A stretch of DNA of 64,000 bases from Leidyana gryllorum EB-2025a (lineage: Eukaryota > Apicomplexa). The notes beneath the pieces were generated by a model, which was not told where the DNA came from, ran no database searches, and worked only from the letters and a program-made list of their open reading frames with translations. Location: contig JBLWGC010000109.1 in assembly GCA_048772705.1 (NCBI GenBank), positions 124,001 through 188,000 of the forward strand. Reading direction: 5' to 3'. Positions 34,599 to 47,300 of this stretch are shown piece by piece. Numbering within the stretch: position 1 is the stretch's first letter; each line of letters starts with the position of its first letter. Made by a program: the position numbers and the translations under genes.

Positions 34599-36831
34599 TT
34601 AGGACAGAACTTGTTGGGTCGAGGCGGGAATGGATCTTGGGATCGACCTATCACGCTCGGCTTCATTGGGCACCAAGGGGGGTTTGGGCAGCATTATTCG
34701 TGGACTGGGGCTAGGACTTATGATCTTTTGTCCTTGATACAATGATCTGTGCAGACCCACTGCCTGACCCACACTGTCAAGTCGTTGGGGCATGAAGACA
34801 GGCTCCGCCTCATCTATCCGGAGGGCGGGCGTAAAAGATTGACGCCAATCTGCTGGGGGAGTCGCGACATAGGGTTGGACACTGCCCTGCCGCGTCAGCG
34901 CTGCAGGGAAGGGCTTTCCAGGAGAGAACGAGGCTGATGTCCGTTCGACACTTCCAGTCGGGCCAGGAGACGCCGTACTGGGAGTAAGGACCCGCGACGG
35001 AGTCATTGTGTGTCTTGCAGGAACACCACTCGTGTTCGCTTGCGAGCGGCTCCTTCTGAAACTGTTTTCCCAGTCCTTGTGGTACTTTTCTTGATTGGTG
35101 CGCCAATAGCGTCCCTTGTGCGCCTGCATACCATGAACAGCCAACGCCGCTTCTGCCTGCCACGCGGTCACATAATCGTCACGGCGAGGGAGCCAATTGG
35201 ATTCTGAGAAGCATCTGTGTTAGGAGGCGAGTGGTTGTTACCTTTGCGAGCCAGTTGGCTGGTTTCGGTGGCATCCGAGTATCGGAGCTTGGTGGAATGG
35301 CCGTGGAGAGGATAGAACACAAAGTCACTCAAAGCTGAGCCACTGGGACGGAAGAATGTGATTTCCGAGGTCTGATTCAACTTGGACAGTCCTTGCCTAC
35401 GAATATTCGGAAGCGGAGGATAAGGATGAGAATGTTGCTGAGCCACTTACTTGCTCCGAATAGTATCGATAGCCCGTTCGAGAGCAGCCGCTAAGGACTT
35501 CCATGAGACCGTTTTATCTCCATTGAAACTTCTGACGCTACCAATGACACAGTCGCTCATAGCCTTGACAAGTGCCCACGTAAAAACGCCTGTTTCAGGT
35601 ATTGTGAGTGTTGCCACTTATCATCAGTGACCTACCGTGAACAACTGGTTTGTTCGCGGGGATAACGGGGAGGGAGCTCAATTCCCCTTTATTGGATACG
35701 GAGCGCAGGCCAATAGAGGGTAGCCGCGCTTCAACAGCCACTTGATCGAAAGCTGAAAGGCGGGCGAAATGGTGAGAGCCTATGCGCAATGGGAGAACTT
35801 ACGCGCAGCCACCAGTAAGAAGCCCTTAGCACGACCGAGGCCGCGTCCAGCAGGAGCAGGCTCGGTTAGATCAGCCGAATTACTGACTTCGACACCGGGA
35901 ACAAACCGTGGTCTTACATCCAGCTTGCGCATCGCAGGATGCATCCACACATTCGAGTCATACTTTGCTCCTGCGGATAAGGGAAGATGTGGGATGAGCC
36001 AGCCACATCAGTGATGAGGTCTTACTTTCCATTTTGTCTGTGGGATCAGTGAAGAAAGGCCATACACCTTTCTGCTTGACCCCCCGGATATATTTCCATT
36101 TGCCTGTGCCTGCTGGATCTAGCATGGTCTGGCCACCAGTACAGTCCAGGAAGACGCTGATTTGCACGTCTTCTTCGACGGACATGAGTATCTGTGGGTA
36201 CGGGTGGGGTTGTGGTTGATTTGGTGGGACGGAACTTACATTGCGTAAGCCGACCGCTGTCATCGCATTGACCTCGCCGTCTTTGTGGGAGCAATCGATT
36301 GGGAGGATGCATTCGTCATATCCTTCGCCCTCCCAGCCAGACATATTGTCGACTTGCAGTCCATGGCCGGCGAAGTAGAAGACCAGAATGTCGCCAGGGA
36401 TGGCGCCGGTGATGAGCCATTTTAGCCCACTGGCGCGTGGATGGTGGGAAAGCTGAGTTTTGGCGTACTTACAGAGCAATGTGGGTCCGAACTGGAAGTT
36501 GACTGCCTCCCAAGGAAAAGAATGATTGTTTGTCCAGGTCGTCGGCATGCAGGAGGGTTTCATCGGGCGTGACATCGGTTAGGAGAAGAATGTTCTTCGG
36601 GTGGAACTCCCAGAGGTTGGTCAATGCGAGGGCAAAGAGATGCGCATCATTAACAGCACCTTTGAGGCGAATATTGCCGGACTCGGCATAGTTGCACCCG
36701 ACGACCAGTGCTCGTCGACGCGGTTTACGGCGAGGTGGGAGTTGCTCTGGCACACTCACCGACCGCTGGCGACTTTCAGGAGTGGGTTTGTCCCGCGAAC
36801 GTCCCTTCTTCTTGGTTTCTGGTGCATTCAT
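34599..36831 (-). CDS. Type I-like metacaspase with long Pro/Ser-rich C-terminal extension
   Basis: Multiple exons start at ATG 36831 (MNAPETKKKG), or further upstream if an intron with acceptor TTTGGCAG precedes it. The p20 domain reads RRALVVGCNYAESGNIRLKG, NDAHLFALAL, LPVRTHIALGLKWLI, then catalytic His in FYFAGHG and catalytic Cys in VFLDCTGGQTM. Metacaspases are Arg/Lys-specific cysteine proteases in stress and death pathways. The usual DSCHSG around the cysteine is DCTGGQ here. Downstream exons (about 35.0-36.0 kb) continue with RKLDVRPRFVPGVEVS and, in the last exon, a disordered Pro/Ser-rich tail. Exon borders between 35.2 and 35.8 kb are not all resolved. Its stop abuts the stop of the convergent secreted-protein gene with no spacer. 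Confidence 0.82.
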
Positions 36832-37078
36832 TGTAAGGCCCTGCCAAAGGTGCACGAATTAGCTACCATGTTTTTGGAGACCCACCTCCACTAACGAATG
36901 AGCTCGAAGCCTCTCTTCAGCTTTAATGTAGTCGATCAGTAAGAGAAACTCCAAGTAATGTCCAGAGGTTCTTCAGGCCATCGCCTCACCGTTTGTCCAC
37001 CGCGCGAAACTGTCCCCGCACGTCGACTACGACCCGATATGCGTGAGTGTGTGCGCAGACGGCTTTCGATATCGTGCA
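36832..37078. promoter_or_regulatory. Head-to-head region of metacaspase and VTT gene
   Basis: This region must contain the 5' parts of both divergent genes. On the minus strand, GAG|GTGGGTC...TTTGGCAG (about 36848-36887) looks like an intron just upstream of the metacaspase ATG, with an open frame before it (FLLLIDYIKAEERLRAH). On the plus strand, GTGAGTGTGTG...GTGCATAG (about 37043-37078) looks like an intron before the VTT gene. The transcribed leaders therefore seem to overlap. Transcripts would be needed to place the starts. Confidence 0.45.
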
Positions 37079-38568
37079 TAGAGCCCGCCAAGCCGCCAGT
37101 AATCGGGAGAATACCCGCATCAAGGCGCTGCAACGAGTTTTGTCAGTTGACTATCCACCCACTTTTCGGTCTGAAGATCCACCGCCCGCTCGATCACCCC
37201 TAATGCAAGTCGTCCCCATTTTAGCCAAGACGCTCGTCTTTGTTCTGGTGTTATTGCTGATATACTTCTGCTACTGTCATCACGATAAAGCTCTCACGCT
37301 TCTCACACAATGCTTAGAATTGGTGAGAAACACTGGAATACCTCGCGCGCGAGACACTGTCGTCAATCCACAGCGACATAACCTCGGCCATTGGTATCCT
37401 TTCCTCTTCCTTCTTCTCCATGTGACTTCGGTGGTCTGCTTTCTTCCGGCTGAGATACTGGTGAGACTCATTTTCCGCCAGCACTGCTCTTTTCATCATC
37501 TCGTTGCCATTCGCAAGTGTAGACCATTTGCGGAGGGTTCATATTCACCTATCAAACCGGCTATGGCTTCGCCCGTGAGTCGTTCTTGCCGGCTTGGCGG
37601 CCTCTCCGCCCCGGGATGATCCTTTCTGCACAGTGGGACTATTACTGGCGGTATCCGTAGCAATGACGAGTCTGACCATAGGTGACCACTTTTGGTCCAC
37701 GTTACACAGCCACATGTTCTCATGCGACAGTTTCTACGATCCATTTCGCGATAGGCCGTTACGGCTTGCGCTCCTGGGCTGAGAATATCGTCGAATGGTC
37801 GGGAACCGCTCGGCTTCTCAAAGACGCTGTCAATGAGGGTGGACTTATTGCGGCCATAATGGTACGATTGGTCCCCATCCTCCCATTTGGGGTGAGCAAT
37901 TTTGTTGATCACACCCGCTGGACGGCTGTTTACGCAGCTCGGGAGTCTGATGTTAGGGATGACAGATCTTCCTGCACTCGTTGTCATATGCAGTGTTGTG
38001 GGCGCATTACCTCGTAAGCGAGAGACAATGCCTCATGTTCGACCCGCAACATGGCACAGTCACTTCTTTCTTCTGCTGGATCGGTTCGCAAATGGACGGG
38101 TTGACGTCTATTCTGCATGGCCACGCTGTCGGTGAGCCGCCGGAGATCCGCAAGTGGCTGTTGAATATACAGAAACAGGTTTCGACTTTCGATCCAGGCG
38201 CGGGGTCGCTTTCATTGGTATCAGCGCCTTCACAGTGATTGTGAGTTGCACTTCCGAGTCGCTATTTCATCGCTGTCACTGTCCTGCATCAGCTCACTGT
38301 GGCCTACTTTGCGTATTTACTAAAAGGCCGCGGACGCCGGGAGGAACAACTGCGTTCGAGACTGCTCTCCCAAAAGTTTGGTGAACCGGTCAGCTTAGAT
38401 CTGATGTCAATCTCATCTCATCGAGGGTCTCCTCGAGGGTCACCTCGAACGCATATCAAACGTTTCCCAGTGAGAAGGAGGAAGCGATCGAGTGTACATC
38501 AACGCTGATCTAATTTCTGCAGAGCGGAATGGTGGCGGTTTGGGTCAATCCCACATCGCCCAAATGAA
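37079..38568 (+). CDS. VTT-domain (TVP38/TMEM64-like) membrane protein
   Basis: About nine exons separated by ~45-50 nt introns encode a polytopic membrane protein. After a basic N-terminal segment comes a helix (ILAKTLVFVLVLLLIYFCYC), then HWYPFLFLLLHVTSVVCFLP, TICGGFIFTYQTGYGFA, the VTT signature FAIGRYGLRSW...GGLIAAIMVRLVPILPFG, and LMLGMTDLPALVVICSVVGALP. VTT proteins (TVP38, TMEM64, VMP1, DedA) reside in Golgi/ER membranes and are linked to membrane traffic and lipid scrambling. The 5' end is unresolved: the first in-frame ATG in this exon is at 37203, but an upstream exon spliced to acceptor GTGCATAG (37078) is likely. The last exon (about 38521-38568) ends SGMVAVWVNPTSPK. Confidence 0.8.
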
Positions 38569-38797
38569 GAAAATGAACACTGGTCGCGGAGTCTATTCGA
38601 ATCAATATTTCCACTAATTCGCAGCTCGTCTCGGGAACTTATGGAAGCTGGGCACTGCTCGATCTCGGCCGATCGCCGTGTGCTCCGAGATACCACCGCA
38701 CTGCGATCGGGCTCTGGATGCCCTGCTGATGTTGCGGTGAGATGTGCAACACATTTATCCTCCCTGCCCGCCGATCCAATCGTGTGGGGGTCACAGC

Positions 38798-41277
38798 ATG
38801 CGTCTTGAAGTCTTAGTATATGTACTGAGTTGGACGACGATATGGGCCCAGGAAGATCTTGTTACTCTTCCGCGATGTGGTCGCCCGGCCAACACCACCT
38901 GTCCATCTTTCTTTTCACGTGGTCTGTCAATTTTGGATGGGCTTGATGATCGTACTATCGACGATGTGCGAGCGACCATTTCTAGTGAGAGTGGAAACTG
39001 TGAATGAAACACTACCATTTTCATTCAGTGCGCAACATATCAGAGGTTCATACTAGTTACAGCTTCAATGCAGTCCGACTTGAACCCATTTGGAGTGAAG
39101 AAGAAGAAGCTATCGCTCGATATTATAACGCGTCGGCGGCCCCCACTAACAGCTTGGGGCCACTGGGACCCAACCACGACACCTATCCGGTGGTTATACC
39201 GGCCGATATGGGAGAGTATTTCTACTACGGCAGTATCGAGGACACAGCTCATGCCAAGGAGATCTTGATGTCCAGCACATTCCAAGCGCGCGCTGTGTGT
39301 GGTCTACCGAGTACCATCGTGGCCGTCTTGGATGGACGTCTGAGTTGCATAACACCCGATAATGGAATGAACGCTCACGCCGATACGTGTAGCGGAGACA
39401 GTAAGACAATGCGAAAAGCACACGCGCCAACACACACACTTCTTGCTGCAGTGTCTCGGCAATTTCTGGCGTGGCAAGCTGTTTGTTTCCCCAGTCAGGA
39501 CATTATGGTCATTTTGGGTACCCCGAATTATCTGGAGTCTGGGCGTGTCCTGGCTGTGTTTGCCACTGATCCTGACGTAGCGAATCCTCCATTCGATGCC
39601 GATCAGATGACCAGCATATACAACCAATGTGAGAGTAGCACTTTGTACCAACGATTTCACCGACACTTTGTGTGTCCCTCTCGGCAGTCAGAACACAGGG
39701 TGCGATGACAGGAGTCAGTAACGGTCGAGCTGTCGCTCTGCTCAGTCACTCCTTCGATCTCTGGTTTTGGGGGAACGCAGATTATGGGGGAGCCCGAGTT
39801 GATGATACAGCTAGGGTCATTCAGGATGTCGACGTAGTCGTCGCCAGCAGTTTGGGATTTGCCGTACTGAAACACAATCGGTTGGTGGAGACGTGGGGGA
39901 ACTTTCCGGCAGATTCAGTTCCCGACGTGGTCCGTAACAGGAGTGAAATGGTGAGGCGCGACTGATGGATGGATGAGCCGTCGTCACCTCACTATTAGGT
40001 GGAGAAACTGGTTGCGTTGCCCACTCAGCAATGCTTTGCGGTCATCTTGGAGAGCGGTAAGGTGGCTACTTGGGGAGGAGACAACGGAGCCTCGTATTGC
40101 CGTATGACTGCGAGAGGCACCAACTCTGATGTCATATACTATAACGACGTGAAGGTATGGGGGCATAGCTCCTCGGTTCCATTGATTGATTGTACCTGAC
40201 AGGAGCGGCTGGAAGCCGAGTCGACCAATGTGGTGGACATTGTGTTGACCGATGAGGCTATAATGGCAATGTTGGACAACGGAGAGGCGATAGTTTGGGG
40301 GGCAGCAGCAGCTGGAGGCAAAGTTCCGAACGAATTGGTACTTCGAAATCTAAAAACAGAATCTGAATCTTATGCCAGTTCGCAAGGTGCTTTTGCCGCA
40401 ACCCAAACAGTGAGTCTGATGAGGTGAATAGAGAGTGCGGATATGTAGGATGGCCGCGTCATTGCGTGGGGAGCGGAGTCCTACGGCGGGTCCACGACAG
40501 CCATCGTGACCGAAGCTGCCAACCAGATTCAATCCATCCGCGTAAGATTGATTTGTCGCGGCAACGGAGACCATTGTGCTGTTGCAGGCGGGACGATACT
40601 ACTTTACCGGCCTTTTGCGGAACGGCGGATGGGTACTTTGGAATGGTGGGCCCCAAGGAACCTACGGGAAGAATGAGTTTATCGAGTCTGATCGATATGA
40701 CTGGGAGGTCCAGCGAGTGATCCCACTCCTCGAGGGAGTGTTCATTACCCTTCGTAAGTGGAGAGGAGGAGATGCTGTTGGATTGATCACAATGATTGAT
40801 TTCTTCTTCAGGGATCCCGTGTGAGTATTCGGAGTGGGAGTGGGGCGAATGTGACGAGGAGACGTAAGCATTGTGGATAGACAGACTGACATTTTGGTGG
40901 ACAGGAACACTCGAGAGCGGTGGAGATCTGTGATTGTGAGCCCAGTGAATGACCGATGCGACGAGCCACGTGAGTGTTTGAGGCCAAGTGGCTGGTGGTT
41001 GACGGGTGATGTGTCTGTTGGCAGTGCGAGAAGTGGACGAATGCTCGACGACGACGGAGCCGACGACGACAACGCCCAAGGAGAAAGCGAAATTCCAATG
41101 GAACGCTTGTGAGTGTAGTCTGAGTTGTGAAGAAATAATGATTGATGCCGCCCACAAACAGTCAACGTGACCGCAATAGCGCTGGGAGCCGTGGGGGTAG
41201 TGGGTGTGCTAATTTTTCTCGTTCATTGTCTTAGACACAGATCTACACGGTCAGATCGGTCGCCCGAGCACCTCTAA
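38798..41277 (+). CDS. Type I membrane protein: RCC1-like repeats plus TSP1 domain
   Basis: About ten short-intron exons start at ATG 38798 with a signal peptide (MRLEVLVYVLSWTTIWAQ). The ectodomain has an unrecognised N-terminal part and then several RCC1-like propeller blades with the W-G core: SHSFDLWFWGNADYGG, ILESGKVATWGGDNGA, LDNGEAIVWGAAAAGG, DGRVIAWGAESYGG and LLRNGGWVLWNGG. A thrombospondin type 1 repeat follows (CEYSEWEWGECDEE...RERWRSV), then a Thr-rich stalk (TTTEPTTTTPKEK), a transmembrane helix (AIALGAVGVVGVLIFLVHCL) and a short basic cytoplasmic tail. TSP1 modules mediate adhesion; the blades probably form an extracellular propeller. A cell-surface adhesion or recognition role is inferred. 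The next gene's ATG follows 23 nt after the stop. Confidence 0.82.
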
Positions 41278-41300
41278 TCGGCTCCTTTTTTTAGTGCGAA

Positions 41301-44300
41301 ATGGATCAGCAGGCTTGGAAAGAAGACGATGGGGCGGCTCGCAAGGAGAACAATTTCTTCTATCGCACCACCAGATATGACACGGTGGAGCTATGGCATA
41401 AATCTGTCGACGGTTCGTTAAACACCCCCACTGCGACACCAATGGAGCTCTTGCGGCCCGAGGTAGGTGACGGCGGTTGACAAACACTGACTGACGGGTG
41501 TGCTCTCTCCCTTTCGATGCAGATAGACGTAGCATTTCCGCGGCTGGATTACTCTCAGGGGAAGCGACTCAGGCGTCGCCGCGCTCGGACAGCAGCAGCA
41601 AACAGCAAGACGACGAGTACAGCTAAGGTCCCTGAAGTGATAATCCCGGACACCCCCGTAGCCGTTCCGACGATTGTTTCCGGAACTGGAAACACAACAA
41701 CAACCACACAGTGGCACAGACCACCTTCTGTATCCCCTCCGCGGGGCGGTGGCGGTGGCGGCGGATCGTCGCGTTTCCGCACGCCTCCGACGACGACCAC
41801 CACCTATCACACCACTGCCCGCCCGACGGCAACGCCGCTCGAATGCCCGATTGACAAGAGTGCGGCGACAGCCTTTCAACAATCACCTCTGTGGTCCATA
41901 CCCCAAGTAGCTCCCAGCGTGCATACAACTACAACGACGACCAGAGTGAATAAACCAGCGGTCCTGGAGTCGATTATGCCAGAGATTCGCCCGTTCGACG
42001 ATGGTCACCGGTTTGTCACCCATCTACATGAGACCGTCTCACATCATCAAGAGACCGTGCAACCGCCAATTGTTTCTTCTTCTCATCACACTGAAACGGT
42101 ATCGCAGGTTCCGTTGGTGGCGGCATCGTCACACCATCACCACGACGTCGTACATCGTCATGAAATTCCGGTAGTCTCGCATCATCACGAGAGCGTCACT
42201 GTGCCCCTGGGCTCGTATGAAGTTCCCTTAGTATGTACCCAACATCACGAAGTACCCCTAGTTTCACACCGCCCCGCTGCTGCTAATAGCTCTACTGCTG
42301 AAGTACCTCTCGTCTCCCACCACACCACACTCGTGTCGTCCGCCGCCGGCACACAGGTACCCTTACCGACCACTGTCGAGTATCGGACCTCCACAGAGAT
42401 ACACTCCGAGACGAGGACTTCCGACCCGGCTGCCACCCGTTCTTCCACAAGCACTAGGCGGCCTCAGCCAGGCGCTGTGCCTATTCGAGCCGAGCAGCCC
42501 GTTGAGGTACCCACTCAAGCACCGTCACCCGAGCAGACTCTCAACCAGCATCACGTGCGGGTTGAGGACATTTACTACAGCTCCTACGAAATCAGAAACG
42601 AAGTCCAAACCCAACCACCTTCTGGAGCTGCTGGCAGTGAAGCGGCTCATCAGGTATCCGTGCCACCTCCAGGAGACGGCGTCTCTGCTGGTCACCGACC
42701 CACCTCCCGCTTGAGTCGGGTGGTGACGGAAATAGTCACCGATGGTATTAATTTGACCGGTGGCCAACACGAGATCGTGGTAGATTCGGATCGTCTGGAG
42801 ATGATTGATCTCTCCCTCCCCAGTGGCGGTAAACAGGGCTATTCACGAACTGCCACAGAGATTGTCAGAAATGTCAACAATGTCAACACTGCTAACACTC
42901 ATCAGCAGCCCCTTTCCCAAGCTCAGTCGGCCGCACGTCGTCCACTCCATTCAACTGTATCTTCGCAGACACACATAACCACTCATGCGAACACGTCGCC
43001 GGCTGACACAACAAGCCCACGACCTTCGCCCGCCCTCGCCACAGGGACGGCCTCGACGACAGAGACAAAGAAGACCACTAAACCTACCGACTCAACGACG
43101 ACCACCGCTCCCCATCTGCCGTTCAACACTGTGACGACGACAACGACGACGACTACAACTGGTGCCGCCGCCGGTAACACAAACACCAAAACCACTGAGA
43201 CGGGTGCGACAAAGAAGACTCGTCCTCACGGGTCCACCACCACTTCCACCAACATATTCACGGAGCAGCAGCTGCATCATCTTCAAGAGTCGCCGTCTAT
43301 CGTCACCGATACTCTGAAGCAGACGGCAACGAAACAGTCGAAGACCACTAAAAAGGCGCAGCACTCAACCACCACGTCGTATGTCGCCCACGCCGTGCAG
43401 GATGTGAACGTGACCTGTACGACACAGGCCCAAGCCCACGCCCAAAACAACAACAGCTCGTCCAAGACACATACAAGCGCCACACACGCGACACACACTG
43501 CCCAAGACGTCACTGTTATCCAAAGCATAGCTCAACAGGAGGAGCATCACCACTCGACTGCGGCGCACATTGTTCCCCAAGGACAAAATAAGAATGTCTT
43601 TGACGCACATATAGTGCAGAATGTGACTGTTGCATCCGAGCAAAGGGAAAGGAATTCAAGTGGTACACCGCAAAGTGTAACACAGCCCGCGACTCAAAAA
43701 CCGGAACCCAAGACAACGTCTCGGGCGCCTGACAAAATCATTTTGGAAGACATACATCACCAGACCTATTCCACCGTCTACGAAACTACCAACACCAACA
43801 ATTGCACCGGAGTAGGAGTTGGTGTCGGAGTGGAGGATCGCATACAGCGACCTCAATTAAGTTTGAAGGGAATTTTGTCCGTCACGGTGTTGCCGAGTCC
43901 CCATAGTGATCGAAATCTATCTGCACATGAGCCCGTCTACTCAGTACCGTCTGAAGAATTCGATCTGGATCCCATGCTCACACAAGGGTCCGAAGGCCCC
44001 CAGCCATCTGTGATCTCCACAGCTGGCGTTGAAGACTTAGAGTTGATTATTCAAGAGCAAAACATTGAGTGCCCTGTGTCTCCTCGTCGGGCAGATAGCA
44101 GTGACAAGGCCACAGAAGTCCAGAGGGAGGACGAAACCGCCACTGCTCTCAAAGATCACACATATGTTACCACTCAAACACAATTTATTGAGACAGGCAT
44201 CACACTCCACGACGAAAGTCCCGAGTCTACTGTTGGTCACACGGCTAACGTCAACGTCGTCGTTGGAACTCACCAAACCAATCTTGTCGTTCAACAAGAA

Positions 44301-47300
44301 GATGAGAGTAGCCCTCCAGCACCTCTCGCCTCTAACAACAAAGATTACAAGTTGGAAGGAGTCCACGTTGAAATTGTGGAGAACGTCGAGGTCATTGCTC
44401 GAAATCAGAACGTTGACACATCGTACACTATCGAATCCCCGGCCTATGTTGGACCCACTGTGACCCACGACGGAGATGGTGTGAGTGTTTCTGACGATGA
44501 GGCCTATGTCGACATCAAAGAGCACATTGTCATCGCCACCGACCACGGTAGAGTTGAACAAACAGAACTTTCTGCCTATCTCGGGCCCCAACATTCCCCC
44601 GACACAGAAGAGGAAGATAACATTTCAATCACTTCTGACGATCGCGAGTTCGTCGACACTAAACAGCACATTGTAATCGATACCGAGCAGCGAGTGGACG
44701 AGGACGCCGTCTCCATCACCTCCGACGATCGCGAGTTCGTGGACACTAAACAGCACATTGTAATCGATACCGAGCAGCGGGTCGATGTCGAAGTGGACGA
44801 AGGCAATGTCTCCGTCAACTCTGAGGACCGCGAGTTCGTCGACACTAAGCAGCACGTTGTCATCGATACCGAGCAGCGGGTGGACGGAGACGCCGTCTCC
44901 GTCAACTCTGAGGACCGCGAGTTCGTCGACACTAAACAGCACATTGTAATCGATACCGAGCAGCGGGTGGACGGAGACGCCGTCTCCGTCAACTCTGAGG
45001 ACCGCGAGTTCGTCGACACTAAACAGCACATTGTCATCGAGAGTGAAAGCCCGGAGGTTCGGGAGGAGGTTTATGTGGAGATCAGCGCAGATGAGGACGT
45101 ACGTTCAGATCAGTCTCCTACTCCCCGTGTGCTTGAAGAAGAATCCAAGTCAGTGGCGTCAGAAAAGACCGGAGGGACGACTCCAGAGCAACCAGTCACC
45201 AGCAGCGACAAAATACCTCTCGAAGACGACGAGGCCCCTTCTGCCGAGATGATTTCGTCGGAAGAGGAAGAGTCCCACTCAGAAGTATCGGAGAACGTCT
45301 CAGCGAAGCCATTGGAAGAAGAGAGTCCCGTATCGGAGACAGCTGAGGAGACAGCGCCTCCGTATGCAGGCCCCCAAGACTTGGGCGAGGTATCGGAGGT
45401 CGAAGAGTCTGTTGACCAGGAAGACGTCGAGTTTGTGGACAACAAGCAGCACATCGTTATTCATACCGAGGAGGTCAGTTTGGTGAGGGAGAAGGAGGTT
45501 AAGGAGTCATCTCTCGTCGTGGAGACAACGACCGAACCGCATCCAGCAGTAGCTGAGAGTGACACCGAGGAGTCTAATGTCCCGATCGTTGCCCGACGTG
45601 AAACTGAAGAGGAGCAGGAGGAGGAGGCGTATGTGGAGATTGCGGATACACACGTTATCAGTAATCATTCCGAGGACGATGGGGAGCAGATCGAAGAAGA
45701 CGTCCCGGTGTATTTGGGTCCACAAAGTCGGAGCGACAGTTCGGGTGATCTGAGATCTGACGAGGAGTTTGATGAAACTTTCGTCGATCAAAAACAACAC
45801 ATTCTGATAGAAACTACTGAAGATCGCAGGGAAGAGACCGTTGTCAATCGCAATCAGCACACTGTCGTTCCAGCTGCTGATGAGGAAATCGATAACGTTT
45901 CTGTGAACAGCAGTGAGAAACTTCTCGAGGAGTTGCCGTCATCTGAGAACGAAGTGATGTCTGAGGACGACGAGATTCCCGTCAAAGAATTGGAACCACT
46001 CGATGATGACGAGGACGACGTGCTATCGGCAGATCGGCGATTAGAGTCAGATGATGGCCAAATCTCTCAGCAGTCGTCCGAAAAAGTTCTTCCCGAGACA
46101 AAGACAGTGAAAGAGGTTACCGAAGTGGTGGAAGTCACAGTCGTTCACCACGACGTTACAGAGGAGGAGGCATCCGACGACGACGGTTTCCTGCCCAGTG
46201 AGGAGCGCAAAGTCCTCCAGTCAAGTGGAAGTGATATTGAGCAGTTATCTGAGATCACTTCAAAGTCGGTCGCGGACAGTGGGGAGGAGAGAATCGGTTC
46301 GTTGCCCGACGCTCTTCCGGATGAGTCGATTGATGATGAGAGAATTGCACTCGGATCATCAGATTGCGACAATGAGATTACCACCAATGAGCAGAGCGCG
46401 GTGATCATTGTCGAGGAAGAGGAGGGAAGCAGTGTGGTCAAAGTGGTCACATCCGCTCCCGAGCCGCGGCCGGAGTCTGTCTCTCCAACTGACGAGGAGG
46501 AGCTTCCAGCCGAACAGCGCTCGTCCCACAGTGATCTGAGAGCTGACTCGGATATCGAGAATGACTCTTCTTCTTCGGTTCATCCGGCCACATCTCACGA
46601 GGGGACGATACTGTCCCCAACCGTTGTTGTAAAGCTGCCACAGGTGGTGCCACAGGTGGAGCCCTCTGAGACTCCATTGGTCGACGACGTGGACGAGTCA
46701 GAAAGCGAGCTGTTATCGGCGAGACTCGATGACGAGTCGGAAGGAGACGAGGCTCAAGTGACGCCTGTCCATCACCCAGCAGAATCTGACATTGAAGAAG
46801 CTGATCTCGAGGAGGACCTCTTGTCGTTGGAGGAAGATGAGCCCGGCTCTCCAGAGGGAACGGACGTCATCGAGCAAAAGTTGTCGGTTCCCACGGGAAG
46901 TGTACAGGAAGAGGTCTCGGTCGTCATCACCGAGGAGGAGAGTACGCCCGTGGTGAAAGTGGTGCCCTCCTTCCCCACGGAAACAGACGAACCGCGACCC
47001 GACTCCTCCCTGCTGACCGAAGAGGAGAGTGACTTAGTCTCGGATCGCTCTGCCGAGCAGAACGAAAAGGTGCCCGTGACTCAGCCTGCTGAGTCTCGCC
47101 CGCCTTCTGTCGGTCACGAGAGTGAGTCGCTGCAGGAATCGGATCTGCTCGGGACGCCGACGAGAGAGGAAGAGGAGGCGGAGGCTTCAGAGTTGTCGGA
47201 AGACAACGAGTCTCTTGAGGACACACTTATGACCCCGGAGGATATCCAGACGCCCACGAGTCGGGTCGATGAGTCCGCGGACAGATTCTCGATGGAGAAA

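Noticed and set aside
36958-37203. Plus-strand 81-codon frame starting MSRGSSGHRL as the first exon of the VTT gene
   Set aside because: Splicing at its GTGAGTGTG donor gives the wrong phase for the downstream transmembrane exons.
44037-45454. Minus-strand frames across the giant gene's repeat block
   Set aside because: Antisense shadows of the acidic repeats; the plus frame is continuous over 7.7 kb.
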